Assembly (NCBI GenBank): GCA_022539475.1
Contig: VCMS01000216.1
Location: 1 to 64,000, forward strand
DNA length: 64,000 nucleotides
Direction: 5' to 3'
Source: Gracilaria domingensis
Lineage: Eukaryota; Rhodophyta; Florideophyceae; Gracilariales; Gracilariaceae
In this document: one piece after another, positions 10,286 to 20,954 of the stretch
How positions within the stretch are numbered: the stretch's first letter is position 1
Layout of the letters: each line of letters begins with the position of its first letter
The notes under the pieces: generated by a model
What the model saw: the letters and a program-made list of their open reading frames with translations, nothing else
Told to the model about the DNA's origin: nothing
Database searches by the model: none
Program-made: the position numbers and the translations under genes

Positions 10286-11318
10286 ATGTCAAACGGATAC
10301 GTGAAGGATGAGGAGCTGTTGGCGCTGTTGGAGGGGAAGGAGGTAGCGCAGACGCCGTCACTAAAGCGGGAAGAGGACGTGATTACGGCGGCTGGTCGGA
10401 TGTCGCAGAAGAAGGAAGTGGCTGAGGAAGGAAAGAAGTGTGAGGCGAGGAGAGGGGATGGTGATGAGGTGGAGAAGGGGGTAGAATTGGAGGTGGAGGG
10501 GGTCGCAATGGAGAGAAGGGGTGCGGTGCATCTGAGTCAGTTAGAGGTTGGAGACCAGATAGAGAGTGGGGCGGAGAGGGTGACAGGGAGATGCGGTTTG
10601 TGGGGGAGATGAAGGCGAGGGTGGGGATGTTGGGGTTGGTGATGAAGGAGCAACTGGACGATGGAATTGTGGAGATTGTAACGGAAATGGGCGGTGTGGT
10701 GCTGAGTGGGGGTGGTAGTGGTGTTTCGGTTGAGGCGATTTCGAGCGTGCGGAATTCGTTGTCGGTATTGGGAGTGGAGATGAGAAATCATGTGTATGGG
10801 ATAGTGGAGTGTGCGGGAAGGGAGGTTGGAGAGTTGCGGGAGGAGAATAGGGTTCTGAACGAGAGGTTGGACGTGCTGGAGAAGGAGGTGAAGGAGCTGT
10901 GCAAGAGGCAAAGATTGGTGGAAGAGGAGACGGTGAAAGGAGGTGTGGAGGGAAAGACGGAGAAGGGAAGTGTGGGAAGGGTGGCGGTGCAGAAGGGGTC
11001 TCCTGTGACACCGAAGAAAAGGGTGGTGGGGTTGGGGATGGGAAGAGCCGTCTGAAGAAGAGGCGTAAAGAGATGAAGAAGGTGGTGGAGGAGGTGCCGC
11101 GGGAGGGAGTGGGAGCTCCGGTGGTGACTGGGTTTAGGAGTGCGGCGGAGGTAGCGCGGACTGCGAAGGGGATTCTGAGGGGACAAGAGGAGAGAAGGAT
11201 GGGAGGGATTTGAAGCCGTTTTGGGGCGAGGCGGGTATACGAGGAGGGGGAGGGTTGTCCATCTGACTTCTACAAAATGACGTTTGCAGAGACGGAGAGA
11301 GAGGATGGGAACGCGTGA
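10286..11318 (+). pseudogene. Glu-rich coiled-coil protein, frameshifted (copy A)
   Basis: It starts MSNGYVKDEELLALLEGKEV, the same N-terminus as the intact copy B gene (49953) and the relative at 23166. A one-base loss near 10568 and a further indel near 11020 put the parts in different frames. The last segment, GFRSAAEVARTAKGILRG, is followed by TGA at 11211-11213. The frame then continues with RRVYEEGEG and FYKMTF, which match the C-terminus of the relative ending at 24106. So the ancestral protein ran past this TGA. The middle is heptad-like (Val/Leu/Glu/Lys), predicting a coiled coil. The function is unknown. Confidence 0.6.
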
Positions 11319-11430
11319 TGGGCGAGAAATGGTAAATAGCGTGGTGGTGTGGACTGGGAAGAAGTGATGGGATGATTGAGGTGGGATGAGTTGCGATTGG
11401 CATTGCAACATGGGAGAAAATGGAAACGCA

Positions 11431-11678
11431 AACTAGCACGAGTGCAGTTTTGAGAGAGGGTCGCGGAAAAGAGTGAATGGGGTGGTGCGGCGAAGTAGAA
11501 CCTCTACAAAAACTAGGGGACCCAAGCACTAAACTGCGCGAAATGGAATTTAATATTCCAAAATTTCTTAATTTTTTGAGTGCCAGCCTCTGCTACCCCC
11601 TCGCGCGTCCCAAATAGCCCCAAAACTAGCTTGGTTTCCAAAGCGAACAGACTATATTCCACTTTGCAGAACACATAC
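11431..11678 (+). repeat. terminal block with three AACTAG motifs (copy A)
   Basis: AACTAG occurs at 11431, 11511 and 11624. The same arrangement follows the two related coiled-coil genes: 51072, 51152 and 51265 (copy B), and 24232, 24312 and 24443 (third locus). The first spacing is exactly 80 bp in all three. Between motifs two and three lie a conserved CGCGAAATGGAAT, an A/T stretch, TTTGAGTGCCAGCC and CCCCCTCGCGCG. Homology ends abruptly after AACACAKACG in all three, beside three unrelated sequences. Confidence 0.75.
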
Positions 11679-12308
11679 GAGCCCGGAAATCTTCATCCCC
11701 TGAATCTCTGGTGATGTTTCTCCAATGCGTGTCTCTGTCCTGTCCTCAGGCTGAGCTGCCTCAGGCTTCCTCCCAACTCGTCCTGTTCTTGTAGGCCTCG
11801 AAGTCTCTTTTCGTTGCAACCCTGCCCTCGGGGCTGGTCGATTACGCGCTGGCCATTTTTCCACTTTTCAACATTGCCACTTGGTGGGGGAGATTGTCGA
11901 CCCCTCTGCGTTCGTTTTGATGTGCGCTGGGATCTGTCCTGAGGCTTGGATACCTTCAGTCTACTGCCACCAGAAGTTGAAGATGGCCTTCTCCCTTTTC
12001 CGGTACCCATGTCGTGTTCCAGACTACGAACTAAACGCGGGTTTCCTTTTACGGAAAGCGTCGGTGGCACGGGTGATTCACAGTGAAGATGGGGGACGCC
12101 AGAGTACCTACATGTTACCATGCTTGGCACCAATCATTTTTGCACCTGTTTTATGGAATGTTTCCACGTAACGGCCTCTACGACTAGTCATAAGTTCACC
12201 CCGATGTTCATATGCCTCAAAATGTATATGCATGGTTCAGAACATTCCGTGCATGATCATTGTAACAATGTAGATACAGGAGATGCGAAAGCCACATTTA
12301 TTGACTTA
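11676..12308. other. intergenic stretch, no recognised gene
   Basis: A minus-strand frame (11693-12133) encodes an Arg/Gln/Ser-rich product with no family motif, and a plus-strand frame overlaps it. Neither has supporting features. This is the unique sequence that follows the terminal block of copy A. Confidence 0.35.
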
Positions 12309-13156
12309 TTACTTTGAAGGGTACTCGCAAGTAGTACATGATACATTGATAAACTGTAGGACTTTAGAGGAAAGTTGTTTCGCCCAATCATACGGCCGTC
12401 CATAGTCCATAAATACCTCCTCTCTTTCTTCAATATCTCGTGCTACTATAATAGAAAGAAGTTGAGGAGCTTCCAAATTCTTCAAGGACGTCGTTCCTCT
12501 CTTTGTTCTCTCGGTGGAGGCATTATTATCCCTCCATCCTCCAAAAGGTACCGGTCCATCTTTCTCGGGGTCCCCTTCAAAGTAGATGGCGTCATTAATA
12601 TAACCAGCTGCAAAAAAAGGTGCAGGAACCACCCATGCCACAGGCTTCTTCCTGTCTCCACCGCTATTTCCAGTAAAATGAGAAACACATCCCCTTCCAA
12701 TTCCGTTTCGATACAATACTTGCGAAAGCGATCCGGCGTGACGCCAAGCATTCCTTTCCCGTATTTCGTATGAGTCTCATCACGGTTACTTAGGTTGTGA
12801 TACACTAATGTACCATAGAAATGACAAATGACACTATTTTCTTTGAAAGCGGTAGTGGCGAACACGCCCAAACCGGCTTTGGGGTGTTTGATGGTAGACT
12901 TCGCTATAGTCACAGAGGAACAAATTGCATCCTGCGCGAGAAGAGACCGACTGTCGACACGATCGAGAGCCCCGCGGTATTTCTCGGGCCAGTCACCAAC
13001 GGCTTTGTTACACGCCAAGTGAAAGAAAGACTTATCCAACCACAAGTTTTGTAAGAATATAAGTATATGAAGAGGAAGACGTTGATACTGAGGAAACGTA
13101 CCAGGTGGTCTCCATGCTTTGCTAACCCTTGTCGTCAGCGGGTAGGCTTCAACCAC
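12309..13156 (-). pseudogene. SET-domain protein, frameshifted
   Basis: Two overlapping frames carry the two halves of a SET lysine-methyltransferase fold. The first (12482-13156) has IAKSTIKHPKAGLGVFATTAF followed by VICHFYGTLVY, the N-terminal SET strands. The second (12309-12716) has AGYINDAIYF...NNA in place of the usual R-F-I-N-H-x-x-x-x-N motif. It then has LLSIIVARDIEEREEVFMDYG, the C-terminal motif with the catalytic Tyr. The shift lies around 12640-12690, where no intron of plausible size is visible. Histone or other protein lysines would be the substrate. The frame lies directly after, and slightly overlaps, the DNA-methyltransferase frames on the same strand. The two may have formed one fused protein or one transcript. 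Confidence 0.6.
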
Positions 13157-14889
13157 ACGCTATGCCGATTGCAACGTGCTTGATCAACGGAAATATCCGT
13201 GGTTCCATCGTTGATGACACGGGCAAGGTGTAGCGTCATATGATCGGTAGCATATTCAAAGCATGCACCGTCTAGCTCGCACTCTATGAACTTCCTGTCT
13301 TCGGTAGTGAGAAACATGCCATTCCAGTGGTGCATGTTTCAGCAAATGGGTCAACTACCTTGTCCCCTGGCTTTGTAAATCGGGATATGAGTTCCTTCAT
13401 GAGTTCTCTTGACTTCTGTTCCGGCCGGATGATCTGGGTCTTCCACCCATCCTTCCTCTTCACTCTCCAAGTCAACAGTTCTCTCTTAGACCTCTTCGGA
13501 ACGTTATTCACCACATTTTTGTATGGTTTCACTGTAGACGGGACATAGTGAAAACTTTCTAAAGACACCATACTCCGTTCCTCCTCCGAAGTAAGACCTC
13601 TTTTCACACCATGGATAGCATACTCCGTGACTGACATCAATGAATAAACACGGGTGGGGTCTTGATTGTGATTCCCAGGTTCCCGTATGAACACGATTGG
13701 AGTCTTTTCCACACGGAATATAGGTTTGAATCTTTCCTCGTTGACGCTCTTTCCATTTCGAACAACGGCTACTCTCTCCTTCCTCACTGTGTCATTCATA
13801 ATTTCAAACCACTTTGGAAACTGCTCCACTGTACAGAAGATTATGAAATGTCCCCCAGGGCGCAGGACATCATTGATCGTGCCAGCCGCTCGTTCCATAT
13901 CCTTTTCAGTGAGGACGTCATGGTCGCTGTTGCTTTTTCCTTGGCGACGCCGCGCATTGAACGGTGGGTCCGTCAGAAGAAGCTGAGCATCTCCCAGAGT
14001 GAGGGTACTCTCCATTCCCAAAGACTCGTGCGTTACAACTAGGTCTTTCTGGTTGCAATTGTATAAAACAGAGAAAGAAGTCCTCATCAATTCGTTCAAT
14101 TGCTTCATTGCATTTGGCAGAAAATGACCCTTTGCGACCTTTGGAGGCTCAACAGTTCTATCTGGAGTGTCAAACTTTGAACGAAGGGGAACAGAGCTGG
14201 TTCGAAATCATGTTCGTCTGACGACACCAAGTTGACGGGTGCCTGAACCATTTCTACATCCGCATTCGATGCCTCAGCCCTAGCACAGCCTGTGGCGTCC
14301 AGAATGGGTTTCCACACGTCTTCTGCCAACTATCGAACCGTTCAGGGAACTGTTCATCACGGGTGTGGCTTAGGTCTCGCGCTTTACGGTACATGTCAGG
14401 AGTGAGTTGTTCTAGCGTAACCCAGCGCTCATGCTTGTTTCCCTCTTGCAGCGTATACAGGCGTTCATGAATACACATACCATGAACGTCATCCAAGAAT
14501 TCTTTGGCCAGAATGCGAAGATTCGAATCAACATCATCACTGAAGGCGGCCGCGACACCCCCTCTTTTCATAGTAGGCTCCACGTTCTCCTCAAGACGAG
14601 TATGATGACTGACAGGGCGGGCAGTATTCAATAAACCGATTGTCTAACACCTTAAACATCATGTTGTTTGTGTCGAACATGATGTACGGGTATACCATAC
14701 TCTCAACGTCGTCAAAACCAAGGCCCTTAGCAAAAATGTCCCAAGCGTAAATCGTCCTCTCCACGGCGAGTCCAGTACGTTGACAGGTCTCCTTTGAGAA
14801 GTTCGGAAAGCCCTCCAAGAAGATGCCAGGACTGCACCGGTTGTAAGACGGCGTTTCTTATTCTGCCTCCGGCTTTCGTTTTTCCTCAT
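13135..14889 (-). pseudogene. DNA amino-methyltransferase (DPPF type), interrupted
   Basis: The frame 13284-14108 shows LLLTDPPFN (motif IV of N6-adenine/N4-cytosine methyltransferases), then VLRPGGHFIIFC, and near its end KPGDKVVDPFAETCTTGMA (motif I, AdoMet binding). Motif IV before motif I is the beta-class order. The usual D-P-F-x-G-x-G reads DPFAETC, so both glycines are replaced. After a shift, FLTTEDRKFIECELDG continues the fold (13135-13335). Upstream frames 14105-14329, 14254-14631 and 14591-14889 read on from one another with shifts. They encode an N-terminal region starting with a basic MRKNESRRQNKKRR stretch (a possible nuclear signal). At least four shifts are present. Whether the target base is A or C cannot be told. 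Confidence 0.6.
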
Positions 14890-14987
14890 AATTTAAAGAA
14901 GGTTTGAAAGGTATAAAAGAATACCGAAGCGAGTTGGGCTTCTAACAGTTCTAAAAAACATATCCGATTGACTCTTCACTACAGCCG

Positions 14988-15505
14988 TCAATGATTTGAC
15001 AAACGGGTTAAATAAAATCGAATCGATAAGGCGTGCGGAGACCTCGATATCATCTTCATTAAATCCCTCGTACGTGTATCAGAACTGTCATCGGTTACGT
15101 CCAGAATTCTGCAAACCGTGTACATCTGCTCCAATGGTTTCTTTCGGATCACCGTCTCCTTTAAATCTTCGATTTCCAAGTTCCCGAGGTTAGGAGACTG
15201 AACTTCTGTCTGGAGAAACTGTCGTGCAAGGTCCAGACGTTCGTGGTTCTCTGCTACGTATTGGGCAATCGTCCGAAACCCGGCTTCTATAGGGCACCTT
15301 CGGCGAAGGAGTCCTGCAAAGCGAAGAAAATGTCAGCGGCCGGATACAATCGTTGCATGGTGTCACAATCTGTAGCGGCCATGATGTGAGGTTGAGGCAT
15401 TACGAGCGCTTTAAATGTTCTTCTCGCGGCTTGCAAACTTTCTTTTCGGAGGAGATAAGAGCGGTAGTAAACGGTTTGAATCGATGACGGTATTACGAGA
15501 GTCAA
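14988..15505 (-). pseudogene. hypothetical helical protein, interrupted
   Basis: Two minus-strand frames read on from one another. The first (15287-15505) has a helical RRTFKALVMPQPHIMAATD segment and ends at FAEGAL. The second (14988-15179) begins before NLEIEDLKETVI and ends RFYLTRLSNH. The bases between them also look coding in the second frame. It lies 100 bp upstream of the methyltransferase region on the same strand and could be its N-terminal part. No motif was recognised. Confidence 0.4.
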
Positions 15506-15672
15506 AATGCTCGCAAACCTCGACGTGCGACACGACCGCTAGTACAAACGTTACGGACGTATTTGTGAATCAGTGCGGAGCAATATGCATAAAACAACGT
15601 ATGCGAGGCGATAGAACACTACACGACTGCTCACGTACACGGAGAACACTAACGAAGTTTGAAGCTTGAGGT

Positions 15673-15942
15673 TTTGATTTTGAGTGCCGCGGGCCGAAAG
15701 TGCCATGACCGTCAGGGCTAGGGCCGCACGAGCTGGGTACCCCCCAAAACAGCCGCATTTGAGGGGGTACCCGGCTCGTGCGGGCGCTAGCCCTGACGAG
15801 GGCGCTTTCGGCCCGCGGGCACTAAAAATCAACGAATTTTGAAATATTTAATTCTTCAAAAAATCGACGATTTTGGCTGCCCGCGGGCCGAAAGTGCCCT
15901 GACCGTCAGGGCACTTTCGGCCGGCGGGCACTCAAAATCAAA
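15673..15942. repeat. nested GC-rich palindromes, MITE-like unit
   Basis: Outer inverted repeats pair 15673-15704 with 15910-15942 (phrase TTTGATTTTGAGTGCC and its complement). Inside, 15684-15746 pairs with 15761-15822 as a long hairpin, and 15878-15902 pairs with 15906-15930 as a 25-bp stem with a CCG loop. The phrase GGGCCGAAAGTGCC recurs in direct or inverted form in each arm. The unit sits in the gap between the divergent minus-strand methyltransferase region and the plus-strand ParB-like gene. No ORF of its own is credible. Confidence 0.75.
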
Positions 15943-16186
15943 CATTCTATTTTATGCTCCGTTCTCCCTACGGGGGTACGGAATCGTCTGTTTCTTAGTT
16001 CCGTTCATTGTAGGAAGGGGTCCTAATGCGAATGGATGTGATTCAACGTATATACTAGTAGTGAACCTATATTGGTAATGCAACCGATCTATCGTAAACG
16101 AACTTGTTGAAGGCATATTCTCGTCAGCAGGAGTTTAAACATATACGGGCGTTTGCGTAATCAGGTTCTCGACTTGGCTTCATTGC

Positions 16187-17926
16187 TTGCACAGTACATT
16201 GGGAGCTGCCAAAAGCGGGGGTGCCCATTGTAAGTCGTGCACACAAGCAATTGAACCAGAGCCTTCAACGTTGAACGTCGTTAACGTACAGTCTACCGCC
16301 ATGAAGAACGCGCGACACAGTTCTCGAAGAACAAGAATAACACCTCCGCAGCAGTCTGGTAGCCGTGGTGGCCAGATTGCTCCTGGCATGAAGGTGGATC
16401 TTGTCCTTGAATTTCAGAATGGGACCTAAAACGTTGTTGGTCACGCCACTGCCTTTGACGACAATGGTAGTTTCAAAACTTCGCTTCATGGTTCTGAACT
16501 GGAAAGCGGTTGTGTCGTAATATATCTCACTGAAATCACTGCTGATGGAACTCTACCCTATCTGTATACTTTTGGAGGCGTTGAGGGACCCCCTGAGACG
16601 TTAGGTGACATAGTAAGAGCGGGGACGTATGCATTGGATAAGAATATGCTGAGACCCCGTTCTGAGGATGCAATTCAAGGTGAGGACCTGCAATCTGGAA
16701 CTGTCGAGGCCGAGGCCGCATCTGCCAAAGTAGTGGAGCCTGAGCAGGGGAAGGAGTCCATTCATGTGATCAGCAGCTCGGATGAAGAGATTGTGGAGGT
16801 GCACAGAACGAAGAATAAGGGCAAGAAGCGTAAGAAGAACGTCTTGGACCTCAATGTTACATCCATTGATATGACGGACTACACTCAGCGAGCTGTAACT
16901 ATCGATATCAAACACATAAAGGCACCGGAGCAGAGCCTTCGTGGTATGAGTGAAAGCCATAAGGCGGAATTGATTAAAAACTTCAGAAAACGAAGTCTGC
17001 TTGGTGGGTTTGGGTTGATGAGTGTGACAGTTGCGCGTGAGACCGACATGAACAATGCGTTGAATGATGAGAAAAGAGTACTCGTGAACTGCGTTCTGGT
17101 GGATGGACACCACCGTCTGATGGCCTTATTGCACGTTCTAGAGCACGAAAATGACCCTCGCTGAAAGACTGTATCAAAGAATGTGAGGGTTATGCTGTGG
17201 AGAAGGACGGATGGGAAGCATGTCACAGAGAGCGAGATTTTGAGGCTTGGCGCACTCCTAAATGAGGGGAGTGAGGCTCTGTTGAAGATGAGGTTTGCTG
17301 ACAAAGTGCACTCTACGGTGAGTCTAATTAAGATCCTTGAACATGAGCATGGAATATCTGCGTCAGAACTGGAGTCTCAGGAGGTCGCGCGTTGTCTGGA
17401 AAGCAGTTGTCGGATACTGGGGGCAGAGAAAAAGCAGTATATGCGTTATGCAGACCTTGCTTTAAAGCTGGTGAATACCTCTGGTATGGTGGAGAAGTTT
17501 GAGGACATGTGTGAACACAATTCGAAGATAGCACTTACTCACTTCTCATACCCGGAGTTATACAAATTGGAAGCGCACGAGTTCTCGTTTGCTATGGAGT
17601 GTATACGTCGGCTTGTGGTGAAGGATCCCAAGACACAAGGTTGGGGTAGATTCGAAGAAGTCCGTTCCTACTTCTTTGCACGGGCACTGGCAATGTATCG
17701 GGCAGCCCGGACGGTTGGTCCTGAGAAGAAGCTTATCCTTGAGCAGTTCTTCAAGCAGTCTTTCAGAATCTCTGGTGATACGGGTCCTTTGATTACGGTT
17801 TCGGAGTTTGTATTTGGGCAGGTTGTGAATCTGAAGGTTCTTCCTCGTCGTCAGCTTCGTGAGGATGCCATCCAGCGAAATGCCAATATGGTACGAAAAG
17901 GGGCTTCGCAAATTCTTCGGGATTGA
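16187..17926 (+). pseudogene. ParB-like nuclease-domain protein with in-frame stops
   Basis: One frame runs from ATG 16187 to TGA 17924-17926, interrupted only by TAA at 16427-16429 and TGA at 17162-17164; no shift is needed across either. Between them lies a basic linker (KGKKRKK, a likely nuclear signal) and then VTIDIKHIKAPEQSLRGMSE...LVDGHHRLMALLHV. This has the spacing of ParB/sulfiredoxin-like domains, with DGHHR in place of GERR. After the second stop the frame gives RVMLWRRTDGKHVTESE and a long helical region. The family is suggested by the motif only. The function could be DNA binding, nucleotide hydrolysis or nicking. It lies 5' to, and perhaps was fused with, the oxygenase region. 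Confidence 0.5.
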
Positions 17927-18583
17927 ATCTCCGGGAGGGTTGAGAAAGAAACCGAGATCTAAAGTCTCAGCCGCCTGCTTCAAGTACTAGGAAGGGTAAA
18001 GGAGAAGGTAACAGTGATGATGATAATGCTGTTTCCGTGGTTGATTTGCGGGGAGGAGCTGGACCGTCGGGTGTGCGAAGGAGTCGAAGGGTGGCAGCTC
18101 AGTCGAAGAGCCTGATGAGGAGGGAGGTGTGTCACAGAAGAAGAGGTCCGGAAAGAAAGAAGGTTCCGTTGATCCATTTGAAGCGATACTGGAAGAGATG
18201 GACATTGACAACGAGATACAGCCATCCCAACCCCGCGTAAGAAGCGCAAATTGTCTCTCTCATCCAAGCTGGTGGACTTGTTTCATAAGATGGACGTCGA
18301 TGACCTCATGACGGAAATGAACGAGAAGGTGATGAGCAAGAAGGGGGTTAAGCTTATGGTGATGCAGGACGAAGACGAGGCGTTTGTCGATGATGAAGAA
18401 ATGGAAGAAGGCGATGACGAAACGACCCTGGGTTTCGATGATGAGAATCCTGAAGAGCTCCCCGAGACGAAAGGCTTACTGGACAGCGGAGAGCCGTATA
18501 AAGGAGATGAATATCCAGCGCGGTGCAATTTGACGGTTGTGTGTTCAAGCCGATGGGGAGGGAACGAACCATATTGCCCATAA
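17927..18583 (+). pseudogene. acidic/basic low-complexity linker, frameshifted
   Basis: Protein-like sequence continues across several frames. There is a Gly/Ser/Asp segment (about 17995-18120), then VSQKKRSGKKEGSVDPFEAI, then from 18251 a strongly acidic run (EDEAFVDDEEMEEGDDE) ending at 18583. Such charged linkers are common in chromatin proteins. It joins the ParB-like region to the oxygenase-like region, suggesting one long ancestral protein. It has at least three frame changes. Confidence 0.4.
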
Positions 18584-19748
18584 GGACCCCTGGCTGAGAG
18601 CGATTCATATGGCTGTAAGACATCGATCTGAGCTTCTGAGTGAGGAGGACCTCAAATTTGTCCGTCACGCTCTGTATTGGCATGCCTCGAGGGCAAGACA
18701 TCAAGAGCTTGGAACTACAAAAGAACCTGTGCTTGGTGTTGTGTTGCCGACTACTCGCCCAGCGAATGCCAGTAAGGAGGATGCTTTGTGGCTGGCTGCG
18801 ATAGAGCGTGATAAGTATGCACTTGAGTTTCTCACACAGAAACGCAATGAAGTGCGGGAGAAGGGGTTTTGCGTACTGGATGGGTTCGCCACAGATGCAA
18901 CCATTCCGGAGGTACAAGGTGTTTGGACGAGAAACGATGCTGGTGATGTGTGCGGGAGGATGTTGAAGCATTTTGAAGAGAATTTCCTTGCTTAGAAAGA
19001 CCTCCGGATTTAAGCGAACCGAATCTTTTGAAACGCAATCATCAACACGGGCTTGTTTGCCGAGGATGACATGCAGAAACGGATTGCTCAAACTCGATAT
19101 ATGATTACGAGATTGAGGCTCTTGGACAGGGTCGAGGAGCAAGAAGTGCTGAGATGGTTGGTGAGAAAGAGGGCTCTATTGGATGCTAGAGTGGGACAGG
19201 TCGTGGCGGCGTTGCAACTGTGGAACAATAGGACGGCACAGACGAAGAGCATGTATGCGCCAAAGACTGGTGGTCGACTGCTGGCCACAACCCAAGGTTG
19301 TCCCCGGCAGACGTTGCATACGGACTCCAAGGGGTTGTTGACATTGGAAACGATTGACACGGACAACCCCGGGTACTTTCTGATTGTGTCTGGGGAGCAA
19401 CCGTTTCTGCTTTGGGTGTGCGAGGGGAGTCATAAGCTTGCAGCTGGGGAATGGAACAAGCGGAACACGTACTCTCAGCATACGGTCAAAAAGGTTATGG
19501 TTGCTCCGTACTCTATATTTATAGGGCGCGGTGATGTGGTACATGCAGGGGCCGGTGCAAAGAATGCCATTCGGGATATGTCTGTACTGTTGAGGTATCA
19601 CATGTACATGGTGCCAGAGGGCTACAAACTACCGGATGCGGTTCATCGTTTGAAAGGTTTCAATCCAAAATTTGAAAGGAGAGTGATTTGGGGAGGACGA
19701 AGAGGAGTTACAGAAGGAATCGAAGAAGAAGAATGTGAAGGCCAATGA
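18537..19748 (+). CDS. 2OG-Fe(II) dioxygenase-like protein, interrupted
   Basis: Two segments of the same frame (18537-18995 and 19053-19748) are separated by 57 bp that read as protein in another frame, so two compensating shifts are likely. The second segment holds an iron-site pattern: QTLHTD (H89, D91 counted from 19053), then GRGDVVHAGAG with the distal His164, then LLRYHMY with Arg181, a candidate 2-oxoglutarate contact. An LLWVCEGSHK strand lies between them. The double-stranded beta-helix family is inferred from this spacing; the member family (PhyH, TET/JBP-like or other) is not resolved. Such enzymes hydroxylate proteins, nucleobases or small molecules. An acidic Glu/Asp tail follows to about 19940. 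Confidence 0.5.
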
Positions 19749-20118
19749 GGAGAACGCAGAGTGGAGGCGGAGAAAGGAGTTCAGAAGAAGAGAGCGATCC
19801 TCCGTTTCTGATGGAGGAGGAGGAAGACTAAGAGGGGCAGGAAGTCGAGGATGAAGACGAACTAAAGGATGATGAGGAAGAGGAAGATGAAGAGGAAGAA
19901 TTTCGACCTGTAGGGCACCCGAGAGTTTTGGAGAGTTAGAACACTCAGTGCTGTTGCCCTTGTGATTATGTTGTGCTGTTATGAACTTTGTATTGATACT
20001 CGTTATGTTTTTATGTTGACAACCTAATATGACCATCACATGTGTGGTCCATGAACGCATATGCGTGAAGGTAAACCTAATTGTGTTTTTATTTCTTATG
20101 TGTATGTACTAACTGGGT

Positions 20119-20954
20119 TCATGTCGTTAACGAAGACGTCGGATAAGTTATATGAAATGGTGCGGGGTCAACTTTGCCTGCATTTCTTACTTCTTGAGAG
20201 TGTTGGGAGAAATAGGCGTTCCTAAGAGCCAGCTCAGAGATGGAAGTTTGGACCCTTGCGAGCAGTTTGACGTACACCGAAAGCCGCTGAACCACCTGAT
20301 CAGTATTGTACTCAATGTTTGTCTTCTCCGTCACAAGAGAAGCTCCTTCATGATGGTACACACGACTGCTTTATGGAAGGTGGCTACTTCGTGCATTGAT
20401 ATGTAACCATGGCAGACTCCCACAATGTTGAACGCGGAAATCCAGACAAGTTTCTCATAGTACGTCTTTGTGAAAGCGTCTTCGGACACAATATGACAAG
20501 AGAGTTTTGCTGACCAAAAGCGTTCCGCGAATGCGTTAGCCCACTTCCCTGTCACAGCTGTGAGACCTAGAGGGCTGCAGAGGGTGATGCTGTCCTCTGA
20601 AGGGGCGCCTTTTGTGGGTACGGCAGCGTAAAGAACGGCTTTTGTGCAATTCTGGACCCCATGTTTACAAATAAGCGGGAGAATGTTCCCGTTCTGAATG
20701 AAAACAAGGTCTTCTCGCCGCTCTGGAGGAGTACATTCAATGACACTTTCCAAAGCAAACGTTTTGACACATAGAAAGATGGGACCTTCAGGGAGATGCT
20801 TCATACCCATGTACTCTGCGCTCGACACGAAAATATCTTCTGAATGACCGACACTTCGAAGCATTGTACCCATGCGGCCAAGTCCGACAATTATAGCTGG
20901 AGTTGATGGAAGAAATTCTGTGGCCTTGATGGCTTCCATTTCTGTAGAGTTCAT
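20119..20954 (-). pseudogene. ketopantoate-reductase-like protein, frameshifted (third paralogue)
   Basis: The start MNSTEMEAIKA is at 20954. IIVGLGRMGTML is the glycine-rich Rossmann motif; QNGNILPLI and YYEKLVWISAFNIVG match the paralogues at 8028 and 47699. The first frame stops after TIMKELLL at 20331. The missing C-terminus (ELALRNAYFSQ...PAPFHITYP) follows at once in the next frame to 20119, so a single shift near 20335 separates them. It is clearly diverged from the other two copies and so is an older duplicate. It probably reduces a 2-oxo acid with NADPH, if functional. Confidence 0.7.

Larger units (their letters stand above)
6690..11675 (+). repeat. segmental duplication, copy A (partner 46358-51316)
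   Basis: About 5 kb is repeated in the same orientation at 46358-51316, with roughly 1-2 percent difference by eye plus small indels. It includes part of the HAD gene, the KPR-like gene, the epimerase fragment, the three-unit hairpin repeat, the coiled-coil gene and the terminal block. The left limit is set by the N gap beside copy B, so the true duplication may be longer. The right limit is sharp, at the AACACA at 11670-11675. Confidence 0.9.

Noticed and set aside
10541-11529. Long Pro/Ser/His-rich minus-strand frames over the coiled-coil genes (also 22917-24085 and 50050-51170)
   Set aside because: They mirror a strongly purine-rich plus strand. The plus-strand frames show conserved protein motifs across three loci; the minus ones do not.
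11676-11720. Similarity of the sequence after copy A to the start of 2R
   Set aside because: A few short shared words only; translation gives no pol-like protein.
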